Assembly: GCA_007996965.1 (NCBI GenBank)
Contig: BIMP01000001.1
Coordinates: 1,302,001-1,366,000 of the forward strand
From: a cyanobiont of Ornithocercus magnificus
Lineage (GTDB): Bacteria > Cyanobacteriota > Cyanobacteriia > PCC-6307 > Cyanobiaceae
Reading direction: 5' to 3'
Length of the DNA: 64,000 nt
Shown: piece after piece, positions 25,763 through 36,196 of the stretch
Position numbering within the stretch: position 1 is the stretch's first letter
How the letters are laid out: the number at the start of each line of letters is the position of its first letter
The notes under the pieces: model-generated
Database searches by the model: none
Seen by the model: the letters and a program-made list of their open reading frames with translations, nothing else
Told to the model about the DNA's origin: nothing
Translations under genes and position numbers: made by a program

Positions 25763-25896
25763 AGTCTGGTCGGCCAACTAAAATCTGCCCAGTTTGTGGC
25801 CGTCCATTTCAATGGCGCAAAGCCTGGGCACGTTATTGGCATGAGGTCCGTTATTGCTCGAATCGTTGTCGGCGGCGCCGATATAAAGTGTCCTGA
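25759..25896 (+). CDS. DUF2256 zinc-ribbon-like small protein
   Basis: Forty-five residues starting ATG at 25759 and overlapping the clpP stop (ATGA). The sequence [20 protein letters not shown], then [13 protein letters not shown], shows the CxxC...CxxxC arrangement and WRKxW motif of DUF2256. The family is small, basic and probably zinc-binding; function unknown. The overlap implies translational coupling with clpP. Confidence 0.85.
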   Translation: MKSGRPTKICPVCGRPFQWRKAWARYWHEVRYCSNRCRRRRYKVS

Positions 25897-25951
25897 AAAT
25901 TTTACTGGAAGGTATTGTGCTTTTGGCTGTTGGCTAGGTGATTTTGTCTGT

Positions 25952-25983
25952 ACGTACTGTATACAGGACGTACTGTATACAGG
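25952..25983. repeat. Two tandem 16-bp units with CTGTATACAG palindromes
   Basis: ACGTACTGTATACAGG at 25952-25967 is repeated without gap at 25968-25983. Each unit holds the perfect 10-bp palindrome CTGTATACAG. The spacing of 16 bases is about one and a half helical turns. It lies in the convergent gap between DUF2256 and ftsH, so an operator role is not obvious. Confidence 0.9.
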
Positions 25984-26019
25984 CCATGATACGGAGAGGC
26001 AATCTTAGGATTATAGAAT

Positions 26020-27942
26020 TTAATCGCTGACTTTAAGGATAGGAGTAAATCTTTCCTTCTCGGGGATAACAGTGAACTCTGCTACAAGACTACGGAACTC
26101 GTCGCCATCTAGAGTTTCACGTTCTATTAGTACTTCCACAAGTCGATCTATGCATACGCGGTGCTGAGAAACAAGCGAAACTGTCTCCTCATAGCAACTC
26201 TGCGCAATTGACCGGACAGCCTCATCGATTCGGCGTGACATTGAGTCTGAAGCATCTCTTCGGTTCATCAGATCTCGCCCAAGAAAAACTTCCTGATTAC
26301 CAGCCTCAAGTGAAAACTGGCCAATATCACTCATGCCAAAACGGGTAACCATTTGACGGGCGATCGACGCAACCTGCTGAATATCACCGCCCGCACCAGT
26401 AGTTACTTCTGCACGACCAAAAACAACATCTTCAGCAGCTCGACCTCCCAAGGCACCCATAATTCTCGCTCGCAGCTGGGAACGACTGACAAGCATCTGA
26501 TCCTCATCAGGCGAGAACCAGGTCAAGCCTTGTGCCTGACCACGGGGGATAAGAGTAACTTTCTGCACAGGGTCATGATCTTTGACCAGGGTGCCGACGA
26601 GTGCGTGACCAACTTCGTGATATGCGATAAGTCGCTTGCTGCGACCATCTGTAAGGGGCTGGCGTTCCATTCCCGCAATTATGCGGTCAACAGCGTCATC
26701 AATTTCGACAAGACCTATTGACTCTTTACGGCGCCGCGCTGTAAGTATGGCAGCCTCGTTAAGTAGATTAGCAAGGTCCGCTCCAGTAAATCCTGGCGTG
26801 CGGCGGGCAATGTTCTCTAGTGAAAGCGTGCTGTCAAGCTTTTTGTTGCGACAGTGAACTTTGAGAATTGCAAGTCTTCCCTGAATGTCAGGGGCATCGA
26901 CAGTTACCTGTCGATCGAAGCGGCCCGGCCTCATCAGGGCAGAGTCAAGTACATCTGGACGGTTAGTAGCAGCAATAATAATGATACCGCTATTACCCTC
27001 AAAACCATCCATCTCAGTCAATAATTGATTAAGAGTCTGTTCGCGCTCATCATTACCGCCACCAATGCCAGCGCCACGCTGACGGCCAACAGCATCAATC
27101 TCATCAATAAAGATTAGACAGGGGCTGTTTTCCTTAGCACGCTTAAACAAGTCGCGAACGCGGCTAGCACCTACACCGACAAACATTTCTACGAATTCGG
27201 AGCCTGAGAGGGAGAAAAACGGTACGCCAGCCTCCCCAGCAATGGCCTTGGCCAACATTGTTTTGCCCGTTCCAGGAGGTCCAACTAGTAGTACTCCCTT
27301 AGGAATTTGTGCACCGACAGAGGTGAAGCGTTCCGGTTGCTTCAGAAAAGTGACCACTTCCTGGAGATCTTGTTTAGCCTCTGCTACCCCAGCAACATCA
27401 TCAAACATCACGCCAGTTTCTGCTTCCATCGCAAACCGTGCCTTGGTCTTACCAAACTGCATTGCTTGACCAGGACCACCTGGCATACCGCTTGATCGAC
27501 GCGCTAGAAGAATAAGGGCCCCAATGAGTAGCAACGGAAACAGCAAGTTGCCTAGTAAACCGAGAACTGGCGGCGAGGTCCGAGGTGGATGAACGTCGAA
27601 GCTAATCCCCTCTACTTTAAGAGTGTTTATTAACTCTGGTGCTAAACCCGGCAGATCGACACGAAGACGCTGCACACGGTTATCGAGATCAGGGTCCACG
27701 GCCTCAACCACAGCGTTGCGGCCACCGTCATAGATATCTACGGCAGTCACGCGCCCAGCATCGATATAGTCCAGAAAGCGCCCGTAGCTCATTCGAGCAA
27801 CGGCAGCATTGCGTGGAGCGACGGTGGGACCATTCGGACGCAGGCTGCTAGCGCCCCTGCTGCCGATCAATTGCCAAGCTAGGAACACAACAACAGCAAT
27901 TGGGAGCAGCCAGAGGGCAATGAGACGCCAACGCTGATTCAT
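26020..27942 (-). CDS. ftsH: ATP-dependent zinc metalloprotease FtsH
   Basis: Membrane-anchored AAA+ protease of 640 residues. Two membrane helices (about 7-26 and 126-147) flank a lumenal domain; the AAA module has Walker A GPPGTGKT (221-228), Walker [12 protein letters not shown] (277-287) and the second region of homology [18 protein letters not shown]. The peptidase zinc site HEVGH is at 442-446. Thylakoid FtsH complexes degrade damaged D1 during photosystem II repair. Length and sequence look like the FtsH2-type, but the paralog is not assigned. It is the last of three minus-strand genes after pyk and the permease. Confidence 0.97.
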   Translation of the reverse strand: MNQRWRLIALWLLPIAVVVFLAWQLIGSRGASSLRPNGPTVAPRNAAVARMSYGRFLDYIDAGRVTAVDIYDGGRNAVVEAVDPDLDNRVQRLRVDLPGLAPELINTLKVEGISFDVHPPRTSPPVLGLLGNLLFPLLLIGALILLARRSSGMPGGPGQAMQFGKTKARFAMEAETGVMFDDVAGVAEAKQDLQEVVTFLKQPERFTSVGAQIPKGVLLVGPPGTGKTMLAKAIAGEAGVPFFSLSGSEFVEMFVGVGASRVRDLFKRAKENSPCLIFIDEIDAVGRQRGAGIGGGNDEREQTLNQLLTEMDGFEGNSGIIIIAATNRPDVLDSALMRPGRFDRQVTVDAPDIQGRLAILKVHCRNKKLDSTLSLENIARRTPGFTGADLANLLNEAAILTARRRKESIGLVEIDDAVDRIIAGMERQPLTDGRSKRLIAYHEVGHALVGTLVKDHDPVQKVTLIPRGQAQGLTWFSPDEDQMLVSRSQLRARIMGALGGRAAEDVVFGRAEVTTGAGGDIQQVASIARQMVTRFGMSDIGQFSLEAGNQEVFLGRDLMNRRDASDSMSRRIDEAVRSIAQSCYEETVSLVSQHRVCIDRLVEVLIERETLDGDEFRSLVAEFTVIPEKERFTPILKVSD

Positions 27943-28021
27943 AGACCGTCGGAAAGTTCACCAACTGTAGACGGAGCAGAGCGACAGCGTCGGTTGCCGG
28001 ATGTCATGGTCTTGGCAATGA

Positions 28022-29251
28022 TCACAGGCTTCTTAAAGCAAGGATTGGATCGAGGCGAGCAGCTCGCTGCGCCGGTACAACTCCAAAAATCAGCCCGATC
28101 GACCCCGACAAAGCCACAGTGAAGATGACAGTACCAGTACTGACAGATGCAGGCAATATTGTGATAGCTGCTACAGCCGCCACGGCTGCTATACCCGCTG
28201 TAGAGCCAATCAAGCCACCTAGAGAGGCAAGAGCTAACGATTCTACTAGGAATTGATTAAGTACGTCGCTGCTTCGAGCACCGAGAGCTTTGCGTAGGCC
28301 AATTTCCTCGGTTCTCTCACTTACTGAGACGAGCATAATATTCATGATTCCTATGCCCCCTACCAACAATGAAACACCGCCAATTGCTCCCAACATCAGT
28401 GTTAGCCCTCCAGTGATGCTACTTACAATTGTACGAGCATCTTCTTGAGAACGAACTGCAAAGTCATCATCCCGCAGGATACGATGTCGGCGTCTAAGCA
28501 GATTTGTAATCTGGAATTTCGCTGCACTAGTGCTTGCCTCATCCAACGCTTTCACACTTATAAAACTCAGACTGATACCATAAGTAGGGTCACGTCCTGT
28601 TAATCTACTTACCATCGTAGTAATTGGGATGTAGGCGCTCTCGTCTTGATTGCTGCCGAACACAGCACCTTTAGCGGCCGTAACACCAACTACTTGGAAA
28701 GCCTGATTACGGATCCTTATGGTCTTCCCTACTGCTTCTCCAGCAGGGAAGAGTTTGTCACGTAGGTCCGGACCAATTACTACTACTGTTCTAGCAGACT
28801 TCATATCTCTCGAGCTAATAAAGCTACCTTGGGCAATCTCGAAACTGCGGACAGTTAAAAACTCTGGTGTAACGCCCGATATCGAGCTAATAGTGGTACG
28901 TGATCCTGCCTGAGTTACCTCGCTAGTGGTAATTTGAGGCGCTACCTGGTGAATGCTCGGAACTTGCTGAGCGATAGCCTCTGCATCCTCAAAAACAAGA
29001 GTACGTGGGAGAGTTGCGCCGCCGCGTCGCGCGTCGTTATTACCCGGCACAACAAAGAGAACATTAGCACCCAGGCTACTTAATTGGCTCTCAGCTAGAT
29101 TTTGGGCCCCACGGCCAACGCCAACGAGAGTTATAACTGAGGCATTACCAATGACAATACCTAGCATCGTGAGGATGCTGCGTAAGCGATTTGCACGTAG
29201 GGCTACCATCGCCATGGCAATGGTAGTCGAAAGTCGGAGCTTGCTAGACAT
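28022..29251 (-). CDS. MacB-like ABC transporter permease
   Basis: Permease of 409 residues with an FtsX/MacB topology: one helix near the N-terminus (NRLRSILTMLGIVIGNASVI, about 20-40), a large periplasmic domain (45-275), then three helices with the conserved GGIGIMNIMLVSVSERTEEIGLRKALGA motif (summarised, about 300-330). MacB-type systems export macrolides, toxins or lipoproteins or act as mechanotransmitters; the cargo is unknown. No ATPase gene is adjacent. It lies 36 bases downstream of pyk and before ftsH on the same strand. Confidence 0.9.
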   Translation of the reverse strand: MSSKLRLSTTIAMAMVALRANRLRSILTMLGIVIGNASVITLVGVGRGAQNLAESQLSSLGANVLFVVPGNNDARRGGATLPRTLVFEDAEAIAQQVPSIHQVAPQITTSEVTQAGSRTTISSISGVTPEFLTVRSFEIAQGSFISSRDMKSARTVVVIGPDLRDKLFPAGEAVGKTIRIRNQAFQVVGVTAAKGAVFGSNQDESAYIPITTMVSRLTGRDPTYGISLSFISVKALDEASTSAAKFQITNLLRRRHRILRDDDFAVRSQEDARTIVSSITGGLTLMLGAIGGVSLLVGGIGIMNIMLVSVSERTEEIGLRKALGARSSDVLNQFLVESLALASLGGLIGSTAGIAAVAAVAAITILPASVSTGTVIFTVALSGSIGLIFGVVPAQRAARLDPILALRSL

Positions 29252-29287
29252 TAGATTGTTAATGAATGTCCCAGAGGCTCTCCAGCT

Positions 29288-31048
29288 CTAAGATATGTTG
29301 GACCCTGTGCCTCGGTGTACAGTTCCCTCGCGCAAATGTAGAGTTACCACCTCACCTTCACGGAGGTCACGTGTTGCATGACTGACGCCAGCAATGATAG
29401 GAATCCCAAGACGCTTAGCAATGACCACTGCATGTGCATCTTCTCCCTGCTCGGCAATAACTCCACCCGCATCGCGCAAGGCATCGAGGTAATCTACAGA
29501 GGTGTCGTGGACTACAAGTATTTCGCCAGGCTCAAGCCGTGCCGCATCCTCTGAGCCAAGAGCAAGTCGTACACGTCCGCATACAGTGCCGTTGCCAATA
29601 CCGTATCCCCGCCCAAGAACTGCGCTAACAATCCCAACTTTCACCAGATCAGTTGAACCGCTAACACCGGCTAGAGTTCCTGCAGTCTGTACCGCCAAGT
29701 CTCCCTCCTTAAGAAGTCCGAGTTCTTGGGCAATTCCCATAGCCATGCTAAAAGTACTAGATGTGCTGTTCTGTGTAGGAATCAACAGTGGTGTTACGCC
29801 CCAGACAAGCTGCAACTTGCGGGCTACACGAACCTCTGGTGTGATAGCTAGAATCGGAGTGGAGGGGCGGAATTTACTTACATTATGCGCTGTTGCACCT
29901 GTCTTGGTGAGTGGGAGAATTGCAGAGGCACTTAGTTGGTTAGCAATGTGGCTAACAGCAGCACTGATGGCGTTAGGGATAGTGCTGGGCAGGTGACTCT
30001 CAATCGACCGTTGCGGATAGTCACGCTCAATGCGACGGGCAATCGTCGCCATTGTCTCTACTGCCTCAACTGGATAGTCGCCTACTGCAGTCTCGTTAGA
30101 AAGCATTACAGCATCTGTACCATCCAGAATAGCGTTGGCTACATCGCTGACTTCTGCTCGTGTTGGTCGAGGGCTGGAAGCCATCGAATCAAGCATCTGG
30201 GTAGCTGTGATAATTGGAATACCTAAGCTGTTGGCCTTACAAATCAAGTCTTTCTGCAGCAAGGGAACTTCTTCAGCAGGCATTTCGACTCCTAGGTCAC
30301 CCCGAGCCACCATTACGCCATCACATAGTGGAAGGATAGCATCAATTTGGTCGATTGCCTCGAACTTCTCGATCTTGGCGATTACTGGAGTAGAGTGGCC
30401 GTGTTGGCGTATTAGCTCACGAATCTCCTGCATGTCAGAAGGATTTCGCACAAAGCTCAGCGCAACCCAGTCTACACCTTGCTTCAGGCCAAAAGCTAGA
30501 TCTTGTCTATCCTTTGGAGTCAGAGCGCGAACAGATAGCTGAACATCTGGAAAGTTAACGCCCTTGTTATTAGAGAGAATACCACCAACAGTTACAGTGC
30601 AGTGTAGAGTGTGCTCATCACTATCAACTCGCTCCACTCTCATCTCGACTCGCCCATCATCAAGGAGAATTCGACTGCCAGCTACAACTTCATCTGCAAG
30701 CTTATCATAAGTGACGGTTGCTACAGTCCTATTACACTTCACATTACGCGAGGTCAGGGCAAAAGAATCACCTCTACAAACATCAACAGGACCTTCTTCA
30801 AAGTGCCCTAAACGTATCTTTGGACCCTGCAGGTCTTGAAGAATTCCGATATGTACGCCTAGTTCATGGGCAACCTGACGGATGATATTAATGCGGTTTG
30901 CATGCTCGCTGTGGTCGCCGTGGGAAAAGTTGAGTCGAAAAGTGGTAGCTCCAGCCTGAATCAAGTTCTTGATCTGACCGGCATTACTTGTGGCAGGGCC
31001 GACGGTGGCAACGATCTTAGTGCGCCGCGTCAGATCGATCTGGGCCAT
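29288..31048 (-). CDS. pyk: Pyruvate kinase
   Basis: Glycolytic enzyme converting PEP and ADP to pyruvate and ATP. At 586 residues it is the long form, with a barrel (TKIVATVGPATSNAGQIKNL, FRLNFSHGDH, VIAKIEKFEAI, MVARGDLGVE, ITATQMLDSM) and an extra C-terminal PEP-utilising mobile domain of about 95 residues (GRVRLAL ... EDAHAVVIAKRLGIP). This extension is common in cyanobacteria and Bacillus. Start ATG at 31048. The following MacB-like gene is close enough to be co-transcribed. Confidence 0.97.
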   Translation of the reverse strand: MAQIDLTRRTKIVATVGPATSNAGQIKNLIQAGATTFRLNFSHGDHSEHANRINIIRQVAHELGVHIGILQDLQGPKIRLGHFEEGPVDVCRGDSFALTSRNVKCNRTVATVTYDKLADEVVAGSRILLDDGRVEMRVERVDSDEHTLHCTVTVGGILSNNKGVNFPDVQLSVRALTPKDRQDLAFGLKQGVDWVALSFVRNPSDMQEIRELIRQHGHSTPVIAKIEKFEAIDQIDAILPLCDGVMVARGDLGVEMPAEEVPLLQKDLICKANSLGIPIITATQMLDSMASSPRPTRAEVSDVANAILDGTDAVMLSNETAVGDYPVEAVETMATIARRIERDYPQRSIESHLPSTIPNAISAAVSHIANQLSASAILPLTKTGATAHNVSKFRPSTPILAITPEVRVARKLQLVWGVTPLLIPTQNSTSSTFSMAMGIAQELGLLKEGDLAVQTAGTLAGVSGSTDLVKVGIVSAVLGRGYGIGNGTVCGRVRLALGSEDAARLEPGEILVVHDTSVDYLDALRDAGGVIAEQGEDAHAVVIAKRLGIPIIAGVSHATRDLREGEVVTLHLREGTVHRGTGSNIS

Positions 31049-31207
31049 TATTAGCCTTAGGGTCCACGCAAGCTACCATCCAATCCCCACTTAAAAACAG
31101 ACTTTCCTTCCAATCCAGCTGGAAAGGCTATATCGACTTGGAATACTGATAGGCCAAGCCCAGTTCAGGGATAATACGTGTGGTGTACAAGTGACAAAGC
31201 TGGCCTA

Positions 31208-31681
31208 ATGAAAATCCCAAAGTTTTTTGTTGTTTCTGCCATAGTGCTTTGTACACTGGTCTCTTTTCCAGTATGGGCAGCCCAGCTCAGCCTTTCAGAT
31301 CTCGAGTTATACCCTTGCCCCATAAATGATGCTGGTGCTCAGCCAGAACTATCCCGGCCAGTTGGAGCCAGCTGTTTTATATTGTCTGGGATTGTGAATA
31401 ATCCCGGCCGCAGGACAATTGCTGACACTGATGTGTTTGCAAAGGTCCTAGATGCCGGCGATGAGCCTGTTCTACAGAACAGGACACGAGTTGGGTCCAT
31501 CGGAGATGTTAGACCTGGTAGTAGAGCTTTTGCTCTCCGCCTTGCTATTCCTGCTGGAACCCCAGAACCATTCCGTGTCATAGGAGCTAGCGCACGTGGA
31601 TTCAGTGGACCAGTCCGATCTCGCCTTACTGAGGGAGACGATTTACTGCCGTTGGAACGCCAGGTGGCTGGCAATAGTTAA
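31208..31681 (+). CDS. Conserved exported hypothetical protein
   Basis: About 157 residues from the ATG at 31208 (MKIPKFFVVSAIVLCTLVSF), preferred over a GTG 30 bases upstream because it begins exactly at the signal peptide, which ends FPVWA-A. The mature part has a beta-rich pattern (ASCFILSGIVNNPGRRTIAD, VFAKVLDAGDEPVLQNRTRV, RLAIPAGTPEPFRVIGASAR) that resembles the FxLYD-type immunoglobulin-like secreted domains. Two cysteines (CP and SC) could form a disulphide. Function unknown. It ends convergent with YggT, overlapping by four bases. Confidence 0.72.
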   Translation: MKIPKFFVVSAIVLCTLVSFPVWAAQLSLSDLELYPCPINDAGAQPELSRPVGASCFILSGIVNNPGRRTIADTDVFAKVLDAGDEPVLQNRTRVGSIGDVRPGSRAFALRLAIPAGTPEPFRVIGASARGFSGPVRSRLTEGDDLLPLERQVAGNS

Positions 31682-31980
31682 GTGTAGTAGCCAGCACCAC
31701 TGCTCAGCATGGTAAGACCAGCACTGCTCAGTAGGAGCTGTTGCATCAAGCTGAGGGCTATGAAGGCTAGGATTGATGAAAGGTCAATACCACCAATGGG
31801 AGGAATGAGTCCTCGAAAGGCGTTGAGGTAGGGGTCGGTGATTGAGCTCACAGTGCTAAGCACCGGGTTGCCCCAATCTAGGTTCGGGAACCAGCTTAGT
31901 AGCACTCTAACGATCAGAACTAGTGAATAGATCTGCAGCGTCTTAGCAAGCACTTGGAGAATCGTGGCCAAGATGTCCAT
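31678..31980 (-). CDS. YggT family membrane protein
   Basis: Integral membrane protein of 100 residues from ATG at 31980 (MDILATILQVLAKTLQIYSL) with two helical regions separated by LLSWFPNLDWGNPVLSTVSSITDPYLNAFRGLIPP (about 26-60, the conserved YggT loop). The family, YlmG/Ycf19 in plastids, is linked to thylakoid or nucleoid organisation and cell division. A longer frame to 32022 lacks family similarity. The degraded scpB lies just upstream. Confidence 0.88.
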   Translation of the reverse strand: MDILATILQVLAKTLQIYSLVLIVRVLLSWFPNLDWGNPVLSTVSSITDPYLNAFRGLIPPIGGIDLSSILAFIALSLMQQLLLSSAGLTMLSSGAGYYT

Positions 31981-32042
31981 GTTGTTGAAACAAATCTCTC
32001 GACTAACTCTATGCATCCACACAACCTCACAATACTGTAGTG

Positions 32043-32368
32043 CCTAGAGGAAACAGGGCTTGGCAACAGGTAACAGCGGGGCTTCGGATGGAGAACATTG
32101 GTCAATGCAAGGGATCTTCACCCAACCGCTGGGTTTTACTCGGCTCTGGGCTAGTAGTTATTTGAGTTTGATGATAGAGCTTCGGCCCTTTAGAGGTTGG
32201 CCAGCCTTGAGCCAAAGGCTTCTTCAGCTTAGAGTAATCATCGTGCATGGAGTCACTATCAAGAGATTGACTGGAAGTGGCTTTTGTATCAAAGCTGCCC
32301 AACGACTAACATTTCAGTCATATAGTCTGCGATTGTTAGTCAAGTTAATAGTTGCAACTGAGCGATGG
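32043..32368 (-). pseudogene. scpB: Decayed scpB (segregation and condensation protein B)
   Basis: Between ilvA and yggT, the minus strand carries pieces of an ScpB-like protein in different frames. Frame one gives RWAALIQKPLPVNLLIVTPC then TMITLS and a stop, matching the LVQxLLPVDLxxxTLRTLATIAL region. The next frame continues LKKPLAQGWPTSKGPKLYHQ, matching LKxPLxQSxLxxxRGxxAYxHI. The third ends RSLALTNVLH, like GRSYWLTLTxKFH. At least three stops and two frameshifts are needed. ScpB works with ScpA and SMC in chromosome condensation. As I recall, ilvA-scpB-yggT is the usual picocyanobacterial order. Confidence 0.6.
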
Positions 32369-32587
32369 CAAGAAAATATTAAGATGTTAGTGTTGCAAAT
32401 CTACCCAGTCTCTACTTAAATCCGCTGGTTAATCTCTGAAGTATGGTGCAAATATATATGCATATCTAAAGTCTGTATGCCTTTACCAAATTGTGTTCAG
32501 GCTCGATAAGTTTCCAATTTTGGGAGCCTGGGTTCAGCCTAGGATCTGATCCTTGATTCACTACTACGCTAACCGGAACAATTGGCA

Positions 32588-34135
32588 TTAATCCAAGGCT
32601 GCTGTTCCAAGAAAAAGGCTGTAAGCTGGATTTTCTGTTTCCTCCCAGCTTGGGTAACGCAAGCTCTGGAGTAACTTGTTCCAGCGGCCCAGGTCTCTTC
32701 TGGCGACTAATACGCCCACTACAACTCGTCCAATATCGGCACCGTAATTTCTGTAGTGAAAGATGCTAATCGACCAATCTGATTCTAAAGCACTAACAAA
32801 TGACATCAGAGCACCGGGACGCTCTGGAAACTCAAAGCGGTATAGAAGTTCACGATAGTCAACACCTTCAGTGCTAGAAGCTCTGGCGGGTGCTCGTCCT
32901 CCTACCATGTGACGAAGATGAACTTTAGCAAGCTCATTCTCGCTAAGGTCAAGGCAATGATATCCGCCGCCTTCCAACGAAGCAATCAGGCGGCAGCGAT
33001 CCTCGATACCTTCGATTTGCACACCCATGAAGATGTGAGCCTGGTTACCTTCAGCCATTCTATAGCTGAACTCAGTTAGAGAACGATCACCAAGGACAGT
33101 ACATAACTGGCGCAGGCTCCCTGGCTTCTCAGGGATTTCTACAGCCAGCATTGCTTCTCTTTCTTCTCCGAGCTCCGCTCGCTCAGCCACGAATCTCAGG
33201 CGATCGAAATTCATGTTGGCCCCACAGGCCACTGCCACTAGTCGTCGGCCATGAAGTTGTCGGCGCTGCACATCAGCTTTGAGACCTGCAATGGCAAGAG
33301 CGCCAGCAGGCTCAAGAATAGACCGGGTGTCCTCGAATACATCTTTAATTGCGGCACAAATCTCATCAGTACTCACTGTTACCATGGAGTCGACATGCTG
33401 CTGTGCCAGCTCAAAAGTGTGCCGACCAACCTGTCGGACAGCTACACCATCTGCAAATAGGCCTACTTGTGACAGTTTAACGCGCTCACCTGCCTCAAGA
33501 GATAGCGTCATCGCTGCAGAGTCATTAGGCTCAACCCCGATGACCTCGATAGCTGGCCATAGGCTTTTGACATAAGCTGCGATACCACTAATCAGTCCTC
33601 CTCCGCCAACTGCGACATATATCATGTCCGGAGGTTCGGCACACTGTCGGAGGATTTCGAAGGCTATAGTACCCTGTCCAGCAATTACCTCAGGGTCATC
33701 GAATGGATGAATAAATGTTAGTCCCTCAGCAATACTGCGGCGACAACCTTCTTGGTAGGCCTCATCATAAGTTTCACCATGGAGCACCACCTCACTGCCC
33801 AGCCGTCGGACTGCCTCAATTTTCATACGCGGAGTCGTGACTGGCATTACAATCACAGCTCGGCAGTTGAGCTCAACAGCACCAAGGGCTACTCCTTGGG
33901 CATGGTTCCCCGCGCTTGAGGTAATTACACCAAGTCGTAATTCCTCGTCGCTTAGCTGAGCCATCCTGTTGTAGGCCCCTCGCAACTTGAAAGAGAAGAC
34001 TGGCTGCAGGTCCTCACGTTTTAGTAGAACTTCATTATCGAGGCGTCGACTTAGATTGCGCGCAGGCTCGAGTGGGGTCTCATCAGCTACTTCATATACA
34101 CGGGCACGGAGAATGCGCTGTAGATAGTCGTCCAT
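32588..34135 (-). CDS. ilvA: Threonine ammonia-lyase, biosynthetic
   Basis: PLP enzyme deaminating threonine to 2-oxobutanoate, first step of isoleucine synthesis. From the ATG at 34135 it has 515 residues. The PLP lysine is in FSFKLRGAYNRM (about 48-59), with SSAGNHAQGVALGA and the glycine loop VAVGGGGLISGIA. Two C-terminal ACT-like regulatory domains (LAVEIPEKPGSLRQLC and YRFEFPERPGALMSF) mark the feedback-regulated biosynthetic form. A TTG three codons upstream is less likely. It is divergent from dxs. Confidence 0.96.
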   Translation of the reverse strand: MDDYLQRILRARVYEVADETPLEPARNLSRRLDNEVLLKREDLQPVFSFKLRGAYNRMAQLSDEELRLGVITSSAGNHAQGVALGAVELNCRAVIVMPVTTPRMKIEAVRRLGSEVVLHGETYDEAYQEGCRRSIAEGLTFIHPFDDPEVIAGQGTIAFEILRQCAEPPDMIYVAVGGGGLISGIAAYVKSLWPAIEVIGVEPNDSAAMTLSLEAGERVKLSQVGLFADGVAVRQVGRHTFELAQQHVDSMVTVSTDEICAAIKDVFEDTRSILEPAGALAIAGLKADVQRRQLHGRRLVAVACGANMNFDRLRFVAERAELGEEREAMLAVEIPEKPGSLRQLCTVLGDRSLTEFSYRMAEGNQAHIFMGVQIEGIEDRCRLIASLEGGGYHCLDLSENELAKVHLRHMVGGRAPARASSTEGVDYRELLYRFEFPERPGALMSFVSALESDWSISIFHYRNYGADIGRVVVGVLVARRDLGRWNKLLQSLRYPSWEETENPAYSLFLGTAALD

Positions 34136-34224
34136 ATCTATCAAGTCTCGTAACTGTCGCAGCTATGCATACTCCCGACCGCCCGACCGGACCCCGTAGA
34201 TTACCCTGATTAGACAGGGCGGGC

Positions 34225-36159
34225 ATGCAGCTAAGCGAATTGACCCATCCCAATCAGTTGCGCGGGCTCAGCACGGGTGAACTGGAGGATGTGGCTCGCC
34301 AGATCCGTGAGCGCCATTTAGAGGTTGTCTCTATCAGTGGCGGCCATCTTGGCCCAGGGCTTGGTGTCGTCGAGCTAACCCTCGCGCTTTATCAGACCCT
34401 CGATCTCGATCGGGATCGTATTGTCTGGGATGTTGGCCATCAGGCTTATCCGCACAAGCTAATCACTGGCCGATATGGCACCTTTGACACACTGCGGCAG
34501 CGAAATGGCATTGCTGGTTATCTCAAACGTTGCGAAAGTAGCTTTGACCACTTTGGTGCAGGCCACGCTAGTACCTCCATCTCTGCTGCGCTCGGCATGG
34601 CGATGGCTAGAGACCGCCGTGGTGAGAAGTTTAAGTGTGTTGCCATCATAGGTGATGGTGCACTGACAGGAGGTATGGCATTGGAAGCCATTAATCATGC
34701 TGGGCACCTACCTCAAACACCACTTTTAGTGGTACTTAATGATAACGACATGTCTATATCTCCCCCGGTAGGCGCATTATCTGGTTACCTGAACCGCATG
34801 CGGTTGAGTCCTCCTATGCAATTTTTATCTGGCAGTGTTGAGGAAAGCGTAAGGCACATTCCCTTCATGGGTGGTGAGCTCTCAGCCGAGCTAAATATGC
34901 TGAAGGGCAGCATGCGTCGTCTAGCAGTCCCCAAAGTTGGCGCTGTTTTTGAAGAGCTGGGCTTTACATACATGGGACCAATTGATGGACATGATATACC
35001 GACTATGGTTCATACTTTCCAGGCAGCACATAGAGTTGGTGGGCCAGTTATGGTTCATGTCGTAACTACAAAGGGTAAAGGATATCCTTATGCTGAGGCT
35101 GACCAAGTAGGCTATCATGCCCAGTCTGCTTTTGATCTCTCTACTGGTAAAGCCCTACCACCCAAAAAGCCCAATCCACCTAGCTACAGCAAGATTTTTG
35201 GCCAAACTCTAGTTCGTTTGTGTGAACAGAACCCACTCATTGTTGGTATCACAGCTGCCATGGCTACTGGTACTGGTCTCGACCTCCTACAAAAATCCAT
35301 CCCTGAGCAATATATTGATGTCGGTATTGCCGAGCAGCACGCAGTAACCCTAGCAGCTGGCATGGCTTGTGAGGGACTTCGCCCAGTTGTGGCTATATAT
35401 AGTACATTCCTGCAACGCGCATATGACCAGTTAATTCATGATGTTGGTATTCAGAACTTGCCAGTTACCTTCGTCTTGGATCGTGCTGGCATAGTAGGAG
35501 CTGATGGCCCAACACATCAAGGGCAGTACGACATTAGCTATATGCGCTGCGTGCCCAATCTGACTGTAATGGCACCGAAAGACGAAGCTGAACTGCAGAA
35601 GATGCTCGTTACCTGTCTACAGCAGAATGGCCCATGTGCTTTGCGCATCCCACGTGGCCCAGGAGAAGGCCGGCTGTTATCGGAAGAGGATTGGGAGCCT
35701 TTGCCAGTGGGTCGAGGCGAGGTAGTGCGAAAAGGAAATGATTTACTCATTATTGCCTATGGCTCAATGGTAGCTTCTGCTGTGGCGACAGCAGATCTAC
35801 TGTATGCCGATGCTGGTATGTCAGCTACTGTAATCAATGCACGTTTTTTAAGACCACTTGATAAAGCCCTAATTCATCCCTTGGCCAGACGCATTGGTAA
35901 GATAGTGACTATGGAAGAAGGAGCTCTTGCCGGAGGATTTGGAGCTGCCGTGCTGGAATCTCTCAGTGATCAGGGCATTATGGTACCGATGCTCCGGTTA
36001 GGTATCCCTGATATACTAGTCGATCATTCTAGCCCTCAAGAAAGTCGCAATATGCTTGGGTTAACACCTTCACAGATGGCACAACGTATAAGCGATAATT
36101 TTGCCCCGGCAAGTTCAGCACGCTTGACAGAGTCTAGGAAACCAGTAAAGTTGGCCTAA
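34225..36159 (+). CDS. dxs: 1-deoxy-D-xylulose-5-phosphate synthase
   Basis: Thiamine-diphosphate enzyme that condenses pyruvate and glyceraldehyde-3-phosphate, the entry step of the MEP isoprenoid pathway feeding chlorophyll, carotenoids and quinones. Length of 644 residues is typical. Motifs: [15 protein letters not shown] (about 69-83), [16 protein letters not shown], the ThDP motif [18 protein letters not shown] with later [12 protein letters not shown], and the transketolase-like half with [17 protein letters not shown] carrying the catalytic glutamate. ATG start at 34225. Confidence 0.98.
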   Translation: MQLSELTHPNQLRGLSTGELEDVARQIRERHLEVVSISGGHLGPGLGVVELTLALYQTLDLDRDRIVWDVGHQAYPHKLITGRYGTFDTLRQRNGIAGYLKRCESSFDHFGAGHASTSISAALGMAMARDRRGEKFKCVAIIGDGALTGGMALEAINHAGHLPQTPLLVVLNDNDMSISPPVGALSGYLNRMRLSPPMQFLSGSVEESVRHIPFMGGELSAELNMLKGSMRRLAVPKVGAVFEELGFTYMGPIDGHDIPTMVHTFQAAHRVGGPVMVHVVTTKGKGYPYAEADQVGYHAQSAFDLSTGKALPPKKPNPPSYSKIFGQTLVRLCEQNPLIVGITAAMATGTGLDLLQKSIPEQYIDVGIAEQHAVTLAAGMACEGLRPVVAIYSTFLQRAYDQLIHDVGIQNLPVTFVLDRAGIVGADGPTHQGQYDISYMRCVPNLTVMAPKDEAELQKMLVTCLQQNGPCALRIPRGPGEGRLLSEEDWEPLPVGRGEVVRKGNDLLIIAYGSMVASAVATADLLYADAGMSATVINARFLRPLDKALIHPLARRIGKIVTMEEGALAGGFGAAVLESLSDQGIMVPMLRLGIPDILVDHSSPQESRNMLGLTPSQMAQRISDNFAPASSARLTESRKPVKLA

Positions 36160-36196
36160 AACTTGTCTGTAAGTGCCTGAATATCTTTAAAAGTTT

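Noticed and set aside
25796-26008. Plus-strand 70-codon frame after clpP
   Set aside because: It is an alternative frame of the DUF2256 gene, which has the conserved cysteine pattern and the better start.
32060-32419. Plus-strand 119-codon frame between yggT and ilvA
   Set aside because: It lies antisense to the scpB relic, whose fragments align in order on the minus strand, so it is better explained as a shadow.
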